Part shown: piece after piece, positions 16,096 through 24,638 of the stretch
Layout of the letters: each line of letters opens with the position of its first letter
Position numbering within the stretch: position 1 is the first letter of the stretch
NCBI RefSeq assembly: GCF_001468085.1
Contig: NZ_LNZB01000031.1
Span: 145,091-181,773, forward strand
Direction: 5' to 3'
From: Legionella waltersii
Lineage (GTDB): Bacteria > Pseudomonadota > Gammaproteobacteria > Legionellales > Legionellaceae
Length of the DNA stretch: 36,683 nt
Notes under the pieces: generated by a model
Database searches by the model: none
Told to the model about the DNA's origin: nothing
The model's input: the letters and a program-made list of their open reading frames with translations, nothing else
Made by a program: the position numbers and the translations under genes

Positions 16096-17118
16096 ATGAG
16101 CAGACAACTAAACGTAGCTATCGTAGGCGCCACCGGTGCCGTTGGGGAAACCTTTTTAAGGGTTTTGGAAGAGAGAAAATTCCCTGTCAATAAACTCTAC
16201 CCATTAGCTAGCTCTCGCTCAGTAGGTAAAACAGTGACTTTTAGAAATCAAGAATTAGAAGTATTGGATTTAGCCGAGTTTGATTTTAGCCAGGCAGATA
16301 TTGCCTTATTTTCTGCCGGAGGATCCGTTTCAAAGGAATTTGCACCAAAAGCCGTTGCTCAAGGCTGCGTGGTAGTCGATAACAGTTCTACCTTCCGCTA
16401 CGAAGAGGACATTCCTTTGGTTGTTCCAGAGGTTAATTCGCATCGCATTGCTGAGTATAAAAATAGAGGCATTATTGCGAACCCAAACTGTTCAACCATT
16501 CAGATGGTTGTTGCTTTAAAACCTATCTACGATGCAGTTGGTATAGAACGTATCAATGTGGCCACCTACCAGTCCGTATCTGGCACAGGAAAAAAGGCAA
16601 TTCATGAATTGATCGCCCAAGTGGGTGATTTGTTGAATGGCCGCCCTGCAAAAGTGGATGTCTATCCGCAACAGATCGCATTCAATGCCATACCTCATAT
16701 CGATCAATTTGAAGAGAATGGGTATACCCGTGAAGAAATGAAGATGGTTTGGGAAACTAGAAAAATATTAGAAGACAACTCCATTTCAGTTAATCCTACA
16801 GCAGTAAGAGTTCCTGTGATTTACGGGCATTCCGAAGCGGTTCATTTGGAGTTGAAAAAACCACTTACGGCTGACAAAGCTCGAGAACTGCTTTCTAAAG
16901 CGCCAGGCGTCAAGGTTATCGATAATTTAGCAAAATCAAGTTACCCAACTCCTTTTAAAGACGCGGTAGGGAATGATGAGGTATTTGTTGGACGAATTCG
17001 CCAGGATATTTCTCATCCATGTGGTTTAAACCTATGGGTGGTTGCAGATAATATTCGCAAAGGTGCGGCGACTAATGCAGTTCAGATTGCAGAAATATTG
17101 CAAAGAGAGTTTTTGTAA
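16096..17118 (+). CDS. asd: Aspartate-semialdehyde dehydrogenase
   Basis: Reduces aspartyl phosphate to aspartate semialdehyde for lysine, threonine, methionine and diaminopimelate. The 340-residue protein has the NADP-binding GATGAVG (11-17), the catalytic Cys132 in NPNCSTIQ and the substrate-binding VSGTGKKAIHEL region; the active-site His lies in GHSEAVHLEL. The length and sequence fit the Gram-positive-like/Pseudomonas-type subfamily rather than the longer E. coli enzyme. GAGG lies six bases before the ATG. Confidence 0.97.
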   Translation: MSRQLNVAIVGATGAVGETFLRVLEERKFPVNKLYPLASSRSVGKTVTFRNQELEVLDLAEFDFSQADIALFSAGGSVSKEFAPKAVAQGCVVVDNSSTFRYEEDIPLVVPEVNSHRIAEYKNRGIIANPNCSTIQMVVALKPIYDAVGIERINVATYQSVSGTGKKAIHELIAQVGDLLNGRPAKVDVYPQQIAFNAIPHIDQFEENGYTREEMKMVWETRKILEDNSISVNPTAVRVPVIYGHSEAVHLELKKPLTADKARELLSKAPGVKVIDNLAKSSYPTPFKDAVGNDEVFVGRIRQDISHPCGLNLWVVADNIRKGAATNAVQIAEILQREFL

Positions 17119-17194
17119 GGTTCCTATTTAATTAGGGTAAGGATGTTTTGAGTTTAAGTTATCTTGATTGTTTATTTAGGTGTATACTCAAAAT

Positions 17195-17602
17195 ATGAGC
17201 AAAAAAAGTCGAGAAACAAAGATTGAATTACCAACGGGTTTGCCTTCCGGAAAACCTGTTACTTCCTTTTTGGTTGAAGAAACGAAAGCCATGGAAAGAA
17301 GGCGGCGTGAGATGGAGCAACAAGGTGAGAAGCAATTTGCTTCCGTTAAAGCGCGTGAGCACCATGAAAATGAGGTAACTGTTGCACCAGAATGGGAACC
17401 GCAAAACAGTATTTTGCAGCATCCTGATTTGGATAATCAGCGTTACGATGGTGTTGATCCCAATTTAAATCCAGAACCTCCTTTAAATACTGAAGCGCGA
17501 AGGGAATTCGACAATGAAAAAAGAGAACAGGACAAAGAAAAACAACTTCGCTTAGGTAATATGCCCAAGTTCACCACAGCACCTACCCCTCGGGGGCCCT
17601 AA
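17195..17602 (+). CDS. Small hydrophilic protein, coupled to ankH
   Basis: A 135-residue charged protein without signal peptide or membrane segment. It is rich in Glu, Arg, Gln, Pro and Asn (KAMERRRREMEQQGEKQ, DPNLNPEPPLNTEARREFDNE), so much of it is probably disordered with one helix near residues 25-50. Its stop codon directly abuts the ankH start (TAAATG), so the two are almost certainly translated together. An alternative GTG start at 17180 would add five residues. I recognise no family. The tight coupling suggests a role linked to AnkH (for example a chaperone or a co-effector), which is inference. Confidence 0.8.
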   Translation: MSKKSRETKIELPTGLPSGKPVTSFLVEETKAMERRRREMEQQGEKQFASVKAREHHENEVTVAPEWEPQNSILQHPDLDNQRYDGVDPNLNPEPPLNTEARREFDNEKREQDKEKQLRLGNMPKFTTAPTPRGP

Positions 17603-19006
17603 ATGAGCATAGCCAGTGATATTATCAGTCGTAGGATGCCTGATTTTGATCTCTATGTCCGTAATGGTGACTCTCTTGATGATATTGACGAATACGGCTT
17701 CACCCCACTCATAGAATGTGCAATTACTCGACAGACCCATATTGCTGAGCAATTGATTGTGAGGAATGTCGATCTGAATAAATCGGATGTGACAGGGCGT
17801 ACTCCTCTGCATTGGGCTGTAGATAATAATGATGTTGACATGACGCGCTTATTATTATCCAGCGGCGCGGATCCAAATGCATTTACCAGAAATGGCTTAG
17901 CCGTTTTAGTTTATCCTGTCTTACGAGGACAAGATCAAATCAAGCAATTGTTGTATCACCATGGTGCTAAATTGGATTTTGCTTTGGATTTTATCAATGC
18001 CAAATTGATTGGGCATCGCTTCGAATTGAAAGGGGACGTAGATATCGTCAATGCTCAGGGAGAGTTTATTGAGCTTGATTATGAAGGATTTATTCTGGAA
18101 TTTACTGTGGCGGTTGTAAAAGATTCATTGAGGCGTTTTATCAGTAGTTACTCCACTAGGCATTTAAGAGATTATTTTCCGTTGATTCATACCATCATGG
18201 ATGCGTTTGCAGATGCTGGAGAGCTATTGCAATTTCAGCACACAAAACTATTAACGGATCAACATCGAAAACGAATTATGCAGCTGATGGGTGCGCCTAT
18301 GATGATTCTACCTGCAGCCAGCAGAGGACATGCATTGTGTTTTGTTCGTTATCATCAATGGTGGGCAAAAATCGATCGTGGTGAGAATAGTTTGAAGGAA
18401 GGAAGTGTCAATATTTATCGAATAACCCGACCTGAAGCCTTTAATTTAGATTTCGTTATGGATTTTTTGTATAAAAAGCAGAATAGACGCTATTACCATC
18501 AAACCATTAACCAAATTTTGGGATTATTGCCTATTACCCAGCTTCCAGTCAGCCCGCAAATTACAGGAAACTGTTCTTGGGCCAACGTGCAAGCGGTTGT
18601 TCCAGTTGCTTATGCAATTCAAGAGTTGACAACAGTTGAAGAATTTCATCCTGACTTATACATGAATTTATACGATCAATGGGTTGAGTGGGATAAAGAT
18701 CGTGCTTTGGACGAATGCATACAGCGTTTTTACATGGCAAGCCCCATCCGTAAAGCCAGTATTGCCGCTATATTGGGAGGGGTGTTATTTCAATCCTGTG
18801 ATCATGGAGTAGAGCACCATTTAGAAAGGGCTGAGAAAATCCTAAATATACTTACTTTGAGTGACTATTATTATGTTTTAGCGAGTTATTTGGAAGAATA
18901 TTGCGTAAAGCGTTTGACGCGTAAAGGGAATAATTTATTGAAGCTATTGGATGACTGTGGAGTGAACCCAGATATTGGAGTGAATCCGGTGGCGACAGGG
19001 TTGTAG
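17603..19006 (+). CDS. ankH: Ankyrin-repeat Dot/Icm effector AnkH (LegA3)
   Basis: A 467-residue protein with ankyrin repeats at about 30-62, 63-95 (GRTPLHWAVDNNDVDMTRLL) and 96-128, followed by a larger C-terminal domain. From memory, AnkH of L. pneumophila is 465 or so residues, is one of the few effectors conserved across Legionella species, and binds the host 7SK component LARP7. Its C-terminal part has a cysteine-protease-like fold. Consistent with that, His243 in SRGHALCF and Cys324 in GNCSWANV are candidate catalytic-type residues, here in the order His then Cys. GGGGG about eight bases upstream is its ribosome site, inside the preceding gene. The stop codon is part of a 51-base direct repeat found again at 19385. 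Confidence 0.82.
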   Translation: MSIASDIISRRMPDFDLYVRNGDSLDDIDEYGFTPLIECAITRQTHIAEQLIVRNVDLNKSDVTGRTPLHWAVDNNDVDMTRLLLSSGADPNAFTRNGLAVLVYPVLRGQDQIKQLLYHHGAKLDFALDFINAKLIGHRFELKGDVDIVNAQGEFIELDYEGFILEFTVAVVKDSLRRFISSYSTRHLRDYFPLIHTIMDAFADAGELLQFQHTKLLTDQHRKRIMQLMGAPMMILPAASRGHALCFVRYHQWWAKIDRGENSLKEGSVNIYRITRPEAFNLDFVMDFLYKKQNRRYYHQTINQILGLLPITQLPVSPQITGNCSWANVQAVVPVAYAIQELTTVEEFHPDLYMNLYDQWVEWDKDRALDECIQRFYMASPIRKASIAAILGGVLFQSCDHGVEHHLERAEKILNILTLSDYYYVLASYLEEYCVKRLTRKGNNLLKLLDDCGVNPDIGVNPVATGL

Positions 19007-19047
19007 CTGCTGCTGAGCGGGGACGGACCCCAGTGGGGTCCGTCCCC
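18997..19047 (+). repeat. 51-bp direct repeat, copy 1 (ankH stop plus hairpin)
   Basis: AGGGTTGTAGCTGCTGCTGAGC followed by a 29-base hairpin (19019-19047). It includes the last codons and the TAG stop of ankH. The same 51 bases occur at 19385-19435, differing only at the centre of the hairpin loop (AGT here, ACT there). Confidence 0.9.
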
Positions 19048-19056
19048 ATGTTTATT

Positions 19057-19347
19057 GTCAGTAAACGTAGGTACGGCGCTTAGCCGAATGGCGCTGCCTT
19101 AACAGCTTCATTCGTGAAAGCGGATAGTTTCGTATCCGCTTGCTGACGCGCGCGGCTCGGTTCCTTTTTTTGTGTCTGAATCAAATCCTAGTTACAGCAG
19201 GGAGTGAACCGAGCCGCGCGCGTCAGCAAGCGGAGCGATGCGGGCCGTATAGAGGAACCTAATGACACCGCTTCAGGCAGCGCCATTCGGCGAAGCACCC
19301 GACCATTGGTATAAATGCCCCATTTTAAAAAATGAGTCGATTCCTCA
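19057..19347. repeat. Large nested palindromic element, copy B (core inverted)
   Basis: The left arm (GGCGCTGCCTTAA, ATTCGTGAAAGCGGATAG), inner arms (CGCTTGCTGACGCGCGCGG and complement) and right arm (CCTAATGACACCGCTT, GGTATAAATGCCCC, ATGAGTCGATTCCTCAG) match copy A in the same order and direction. The central segment runs the other way: TGTCTGAATCAAATCC...ACAGCAGGGAGT, the reverse complement of that in copy A. It lies between the two 51-bp direct repeats after ankH and fills most of the 19007-19448 gap. Confidence 0.85.
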
Positions 19348-19384
19348 GGGTCCGTCCCCACGTTTATTTGAATCCCGAAGTAGT

Positions 19385-19435
19385 AGGGTTGTAGCTGCTG
19401 CTGAGCGGGGACGGACCCCACTGGGGTCCGTCCCC
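19385..19435 (+). repeat. 51-bp direct repeat, copy 2 (pseudo-end of ankH plus hairpin)
   Basis: Matches 18997-19047 at 50 of 51 bases, including the ankH stop-codon sequence, and ends in the hairpin 19407-19435. A partial hairpin arm (GGGTCCGTCCCC) also lies at 19347-19358. The rapA stop codon follows 13 bases later. Confidence 0.9.
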
Positions 19436-19448
19436 TCCCTTCAATTGA

Positions 19449-22319
19449 CTATTTATTAATAATGACTCGCACTGCCTGCAATTTCAGTGTCGATGCGTTG
19501 ATATGTAGTTCACTGTCAATCTTTTGCTTACGAAGATAGTCAAGCTCCTCTTCTCGAATCGTTGGATTAAGACGCTTTAGAGCTTCTAATCGATTGATTT
19601 CATTTAATAAGCTTGCGTTCATCGTTGATTCAGCTCTGCTCAGGATCTCTTGCATTTGCAGCTCAGCCATCTGGTTTGATTGACTAAGGATCGTGTTAAT
19701 TTGATCCTGTATTTGTTTAATGATTGGGTAAGCTATATGTGGTTTTACTGCTGTGCAGAGACCATTTAACTGTTCGAAGGACAATACATGGGATAGATTT
19801 TTGCCAGAGATGTCCATTAAAACCCGGATGGGGTTGAGGGATAAAAATCTATCGAGTTGTAATGCTTTTGGTGCAGCACAATGAATGGTGTATAGCGATT
19901 CTAAAAATAAGGTTCCAGGCTGAATATTTTTTATCGAAATAGTGGCTATAGTGGCATTGCCTAGCTCGGATTCCAATATCATTTCCATAGCACCAAAGAC
20001 CATGGGGTGTTCCCAGCTTAAAAACTCCATGTCTTCACGGACTAACGCTTTCAATCGTGAGTAGGTTACCGTCATTCCGTCCTCTTGTAAGCCAGGGAAA
20101 TAGGAGGTCTTCATGTGATTTCCAGGATGAAGAATTTCCGCATCTTCAGAGTGATATTCATGATCAATGCCAAATTCTTGATACACTTTACCCATGTAGT
20201 TTTGGAGCTCAAGGCAATTTTCTTCAGCTTCAATGGATTGGATGAGCTCTTGACCTATAGCCGCGTTACAAGAGTTTAATTCAAGCAATGGGTTTCGACC
20301 TTTGTTTAGAGACTCTTTTATTTTTTTTGCGCTGTCCCGTGTCTCATCAATGAGTTGTTTGAATTCTGGAGATGAACTGTCTATTTTCTGATTGGTTAAT
20401 ACAGGCAATAACTTGTTGGCGTACAGTTCATAAATTGAAAAACCGTAAGAACAACTTTGTTGCAGATTGTTGAGCCCTTCCTGGAACCAAACGAACAGTT
20501 TTTCTTGAGCCGTATTGATTAAATAGGGCACATGGATCTGAATTGGATGCTTCTGACCAATTCTATCCAGTCTCCCTATGCGTTGCTCAAGTAAGTCGGG
20601 GTTTAGTGGTAAATCAAATAAAACAAGGTGGTGTGCGAATTGAAAATTTCTTCCCTCACTGCCAATCTCGGAGCAAATTAGAGCTTGTGCGCCTTGTTCT
20701 TCATCTGCAAAATAAGCAGCAGCCCGATCACGCTCTATAATACTCAGTCCCTCATGGAAGTCAGCGCATTGAATGTTAGTCTTTAGTTTTATATGGTGTT
20801 CTAAGGTTTGAGCTGTGTTTTTTGAGGCACAAATGACTAATATCTTTTTCGGAAATAGTTCAGTTATCTTGTCAATAAGCCAATGAACGCGAGGATCTTG
20901 TTTAATCCACTCTTCACCCTTAACAGCAGATTCTGGGTAGAGACTTGTCGAGATGTCTTCACCCTCCAAATTGTAAATAGCTGGGCATGGTAAAGGATAG
21001 CTATGTACAACTCGTATTGGAAACCCTTTGATGGTTGCTCGGGTGTTGCGAAAGAGAACTCTGCCAGTCCCGTATCTGTCTAGTAATTGGCTAATTGCTT
21101 CCTGTGCAGTCTCTGGCGGATTATCCAAGTAGGGTTTTAATAGCGTTTGCTCTTTGGTGTTTAATCGGTGGTTCAGGTTTTCTTCAAGAGATATCAACAA
21201 TTGCTGAACGATTTCATTGATGGTTTGATATTGGTTTTCTTCTTTAACAAATTCTTGAAGAGTGTAAAAACGAGCTGGATCAATAAGGCGCAGGCGCGAG
21301 AAATGGCTTTCAATACCTGCTTGCTCAGGGGTTGCTGTGAGTAATAATAAGCCTTTGCTTTTTTTTGCCAATTGTTCAATAAATAGATACTCTGGGCTTA
21401 TCTCATTCTCCGACCAGTGAAGATGGTGTGCCTCGTCAACCACTAACAAGTCCCAATCGGACTCAATAACGTGTTTCTGAGCGATGTCATTGGACATTAA
21501 AAAATCGAGGCTTGTTAATACGAGTTGCTCCGATTCAAAGAGATTTGCAGGTTGCTCAGGCCAATCCCCACCAGAAAGTCCTTCCTCATCGTCTTCAGTT
21601 AATTCATCAGGCTGCTGTTCATACCTCGTTTCATCAATAATGGAGAATTGCAAATTAAATCGTCTTAACATTTCAACAAGCCACTGGTGAATCAGTGAAT
21701 CAGGAACAACGATTAAAACTCGATTGGCTCTGGCAGTTTGCAATTGGCTGTGCAAAATCATTCCAGCTTCTATGGTTTTTCCAAGTCCTACCTCATCGGC
21801 TAACATCACTCTTGGGGCAAATCGTTGTCCCACTTCCTGAGCAATGTACACTTGATGAGTAAGATGACTTGTTCGGGACCCGATTAATCCTCTAATTTTC
21901 GATTGCTGTAATCGATTGCATAAGTGGATGGTATCGACCCTTAACTTAAAGGAGTCGAGTTTATCGATAATACCACTGGATAGTCGTTGTTGTGGTGTGT
22001 TGAGTTTAATAAAGCTACTGAGAGCCAATTCGCTGATGCTGATTTCATTTCCGTCTTTGTCTTGTCCACTATAAAACACAATTCCTTTGTTTTCGTTAAC
22101 AGATATGACTTCCATGCGCTCTTGCTGATTGGTAGTAATCTCATCACCCGCTTTATAGATGATACGACTTAAGGGAGGATTATCCGTTGAATAAATTCTT
22201 TCTTCGCCAACAGCTGGAAAAGACAAGCAGACTTGTCTTCTATCAAAATCAGTAATGATTCCAAGTCCAAGTTGCGTTTCCGTGTTGCTAATCCAACGTT
22301 GTCCAATGGTGTAAGTCAT
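19449..22319 (-). CDS. rapA: RNA polymerase-associated helicase RapA (HepA)
   Basis: RapA is a SWI2/SNF2-type ATPase that binds RNA polymerase and helps recycle it. The 956-residue protein has the N-terminal MTYTIGQRWISNTE Tudor-like region, Walker A in LADEVGLGKT (173-182), DEAH at 295-298, LLLTATPEQ, and in the second RecA domain FHEGLSIIERDRAA, CSEIGSEGRNFQ and LLEQRIGRLDRIGQ. The C-terminal RapA domain is complete (E. coli 968 residues). The start at 22319 is chosen because it aligns with the E. coli N-terminus; an ATG at 22331 would add four residues. It separates the two effector genes ankH and legC7. Confidence 0.97.
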   Translation of the reverse strand: MTYTIGQRWISNTETQLGLGIITDFDRRQVCLSFPAVGEERIYSTDNPPLSRIIYKAGDEITTNQQERMEVISVNENKGIVFYSGQDKDGNEISISELALSSFIKLNTPQQRLSSGIIDKLDSFKLRVDTIHLCNRLQQSKIRGLIGSRTSHLTHQVYIAQEVGQRFAPRVMLADEVGLGKTIEAGMILHSQLQTARANRVLIVVPDSLIHQWLVEMLRRFNLQFSIIDETRYEQQPDELTEDDEEGLSGGDWPEQPANLFESEQLVLTSLDFLMSNDIAQKHVIESDWDLLVVDEAHHLHWSENEISPEYLFIEQLAKKSKGLLLLTATPEQAGIESHFSRLRLIDPARFYTLQEFVKEENQYQTINEIVQQLLISLEENLNHRLNTKEQTLLKPYLDNPPETAQEAISQLLDRYGTGRVLFRNTRATIKGFPIRVVHSYPLPCPAIYNLEGEDISTSLYPESAVKGEEWIKQDPRVHWLIDKITELFPKKILVICASKNTAQTLEHHIKLKTNIQCADFHEGLSIIERDRAAAYFADEEQGAQALICSEIGSEGRNFQFAHHLVLFDLPLNPDLLEQRIGRLDRIGQKHPIQIHVPYLINTAQEKLFVWFQEGLNNLQQSCSYGFSIYELYANKLLPVLTNQKIDSSSPEFKQLIDETRDSAKKIKESLNKGRNPLLELNSCNAAIGQELIQSIEAEENCLELQNYMGKVYQEFGIDHEYHSEDAEILHPGNHMKTSYFPGLQEDGMTVTYSRLKALVREDMEFLSWEHPMVFGAMEMILESELGNATIATISIKNIQPGTLFLESLYTIHCAAPKALQLDRFLSLNPIRVLMDISGKNLSHVLSFEQLNGLCTAVKPHIAYPIIKQIQDQINTILSQSNQMAELQMQEILSRAESTMNASLLNEINRLEALKRLNPTIREEELDYLRKQKIDSELHINASTLKLQAVRVIINK

Positions 22320-22426
22320 GTCAAGAAGCATCCTTCCTGTTAAAGGGATCAGGAGTAATTCGTAGCCCTGTATTTAAAAGAGTGGGATTGTATCAATTTA
22401 TCCTGTAAATCGCATCTTTGATGAAT

Positions 22427-22459
22427 ACTACTCATCGTTGTTGAGCAACTATGAGTAGT
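22427..22459. other. Inverted repeat between rapA and the 22466 gene
   Basis: ACTACTCAT and ATGAGTAGT pair across a loop that itself pairs (GTTG with CAAC), giving a long hairpin. It lies seven bases after the stop codon of the gene at 22466 and 108 bases before the rapA start on the same strand. With no T-run it is a weak terminator; it could also be an operator for rapA. Confidence 0.55.
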
Positions 22460-22465
22460 GAGTTA

Positions 22466-22957
22466 TCAGTTAGTGAATGATGGGGATGTCTTGTTTGTTT
22501 GCTTAATAGGGTCTTGAGTTTTATTGTCTATTGTGGAGAAAAAGGAATTACTCAAATCAAATTGCACCTGTTTTAGTGATTTTTGATTGATCTGTTCGAT
22601 AGCACTCATTATAAGGTTTGTAATATTGAGTCTGTCTTTTGGGCTCAATACATTAAAATCATCTCGCCGAAGAATAAGGTGTGGGTGATCTTGGCCTTGC
22701 TCTCCACCTACATCGTGGATGACGTATTGAGTTCGAAATGCATTTTTACCCAGCTTTTGTGCAATTATTTTAGATAAAGCGGGAATAATTTTATCCATCA
22801 ATCGCGATTGAAATTGAGTAAACTCGTCTTTCAAAGGATCTGACTTAAAATGTTTATCGTTAATCTTTACGCACAGAAAGGATTCCTTATCATAAACAGT
22901 TCCTTTATAGGCTATGTTGTAGGTTTGTTCGTAGGTACCGTCTAATGATAGTTTCAT
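22466..22957 (-). CDS. Hypothetical protein, 163 aa
   Basis: A soluble protein of no recognised family, with a good ribosome site (AAGGA eight bases before the ATG). The first 130 residues mix strands and helices (TYNIAYKGTVYDKESFLCVKI, then LMDKIIPALSKIIAQKLG), and the last 30 are polar and probably disordered (STIDNKTQDPIKQTNKTSP). There is no signal peptide or membrane segment. It lies upstream of rapA on the same strand with a 146-base gap and a hairpin between. It may be a Legionella-restricted gene; I give no function. Confidence 0.65.
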   Translation of the reverse strand: MKLSLDGTYEQTYNIAYKGTVYDKESFLCVKINDKHFKSDPLKDEFTQFQSRLMDKIIPALSKIIAQKLGKNAFRTQYVIHDVGGEQGQDHPHLILRRDDFNVLSPKDRLNITNLIMSAIEQINQKSLKQVQFDLSNSFFSTIDNKTQDPIKQTNKTSPSFTN

Positions 22958-22995
22958 GCATTATATCCTTATAAAAGCATTCGGTTCATTTAAAA

Positions 22996-23036
22996 ATCAG
23001 GACTTACACAAAATCCCAATCCCTTCGTTAAAATGG
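22996..23036 (+). repeat. Dispersed 40-bp repeat (ATCAGGACTTAC family)
   Basis: ATCAGGACTTACACAAAATC...CCCTTCGTTAAAATGG matches the minus-strand copy at 14961-15003. It lies in the 341-base gap 22958-23298. The rest of that gap is AT-rich with a TTGACA at 23108-23113 but no convincing matching -10; it probably contains the promoter of the legC7-like gene. Confidence 0.75.
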
Positions 23037-23298
23037 AGTTCAATTCAGTCATTGAGTCCTCAAGTTTTGAGGATCATCGATTTTATTATTATCACCTTTG
23101 CAGTGTGTTGACAATTGATAATTGCTTGCCTAACTTGCTTGTAGGAACACATTGTTTTAGCTTGATTGGTTTGGGTGTCATTTTTTGATCTATGCTTTAA
23201 AATTATGAGTAAAAAAATTAAAAATATTACTTGTCATTACAATCATTTTTGATTAAAAATAATCATCTAAGGAAGATTTTTAAACGTAAGGAGTAAAT

Positions 23299-24597
23299 AT
23301 GTCTACCAAGGAAACAGAGCTCGTAGAATTGATTCAGAGGGACCAGAATTCGGGCACATCTTCTGGAGCAGAGACAAACACTCCCCTTGTCAAAATAAAA
23401 TTAGGCTCCGATGTTCTTGTGGATCCAAAGGTTTTGGAAGACCCTCCAAAGGACGCAGATAGTCTTACAAATATTGTTCATACTCAAAAAAAATTAAGCC
23501 AAGTTAAAAAAAGCTTAAGCTCCATCGTGCAAACCCTCAATGACAACCCCAGTTTGATCACAAGGGCCGCTACTTTTTGGGGCGGATTGCCCATGTGGGA
23601 AAAAATATTGCTTGGAGTTGGCGTTTCAGGTGTGCCTTTGGCTGTTGGACTTGTTGCTCACCTTGGAGTTTTGCTGGTCATCGGAAGTACTACAGGGGTT
23701 GTTTATACCGCTGGCTCAATTGTCTTGGACGATCACCATACAAATAATGTAAATATTGCTAGAAAGGTAGAAGAAGGGGTAATGGGTTTAGCAGATATTT
23801 TGGGACACATTATTGACCTGTTGGATAAGATACGTCAGCAATTTGCTCACGAAATTGAACGCTTCAAACTTGAGAACAGTAGACTTACTGACAACATCGA
23901 TAATTTACAAGAACGAGTCGAAAATTTAGGTGCTCAAGTCGAATTATTTAGAGAAACGGAAAGAGTGTTGAGGGAAATTAAAGAAGGTTTAGAAAAAACG
24001 GCAATTGAATTGGCACAATCTACTGTTAAGCAGACAGAGTTGTTGGAGGAGAATGAAAGGCAGCTGACTGAAATTAGACGAATTTATGAAAAGAGCCAGC
24101 TTCAATTGGGTGAAAAGGTGGTTGAATTAAATGGTGTAAAAGAACAATTAACCTTAAAAGTCCAGCAGGCGAATCTAGTTGCTAAAACGTTGCAAGGAAC
24201 AGTAGAAACATTAACTGGAACCGTTATTTCAGATACTCAAGATAGACAAATGTTTCAAGAGAAGCTAGACGGGTTCTTAAAAGATAAAGAAGGGAGTTTT
24301 GATAAAGTATCTTCTAGAATAGTCAAAGCCGAAGAAGAGTTAGTGAGAGTAAAAGAGCAGTTGAATGAAAGTAATTTAAAATACAAAGAGCTTCTTAAGC
24401 GGCAGGAGGATCAGGTTAGTCGTTTAGAGGAACTCAATAAATCAGTGAGTGGTCGATTTATAGTGCCAACCCAAGTAACCCAAGTAACTCAAGTGCCCGA
24501 AGCTATACACACCCTTGGTTTTCACGCGTCTAAGAAACCATCCATTAAAACAGTGGGCGATGAAACTCCAAGTCTTGTTCCAGTTCTCGTTAACTAA
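23299..24597 (+). CDS. legC7: LegC7/YlfA-like coiled-coil membrane effector
   Basis: A 432-residue protein with a polar N-terminus (1-95), a hydrophobic hairpin at about 102-143 (ILLGVGVSGVPLAVG, HLGVLLVIGSTTGVVYTAG) and a long coiled coil from about 165 to 390 (LENSRLTDNIDNLQERVENL and later heptads). The tail is short and polar. This is the layout of LegC7/YlfA and its paralogue LegC2/YlfB, Dot/Icm effectors that mimic SNARE proteins and alter endosomal traffic in the host. In L. pneumophila, as I recall, legC7 lies two genes from ankH, which agrees with the order ankH-rapA-legC7 here. GGAG precedes the ATG. It could be the LegC2-type paralogue; I cannot decide without alignment. Confidence 0.7.
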   Translation: MSTKETELVELIQRDQNSGTSSGAETNTPLVKIKLGSDVLVDPKVLEDPPKDADSLTNIVHTQKKLSQVKKSLSSIVQTLNDNPSLITRAATFWGGLPMWEKILLGVGVSGVPLAVGLVAHLGVLLVIGSTTGVVYTAGSIVLDDHHTNNVNIARKVEEGVMGLADILGHIIDLLDKIRQQFAHEIERFKLENSRLTDNIDNLQERVENLGAQVELFRETERVLREIKEGLEKTAIELAQSTVKQTELLEENERQLTEIRRIYEKSQLQLGEKVVELNGVKEQLTLKVQQANLVAKTLQGTVETLTGTVISDTQDRQMFQEKLDGFLKDKEGSFDKVSSRIVKAEEELVRVKEQLNESNLKYKELLKRQEDQVSRLEELNKSVSGRFIVPTQVTQVTQVPEAIHTLGFHASKKPSIKTVGDETPSLVPVLVN

Positions 24598-24603
24598 GTT
24601 CAT

Positions 24604-24629
24604 GCCGTTCCCGCTAATGCGGGAACGGC
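24604..24629. terminator. Bidirectional terminator between legC7 and rne
   Basis: GCCGTTCCCGC-TAAT-GCGGGAACGGC, a perfect 11-base-pair stem with a four-base loop, lies in the 41-base gap between these convergent genes. On the plus strand it is followed by a T-rich stretch after some ten bases (CCTATTTTTC). It probably ends transcripts from both sides. Confidence 0.75.
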
Positions 24630-24638
24630 AGTGATTTC

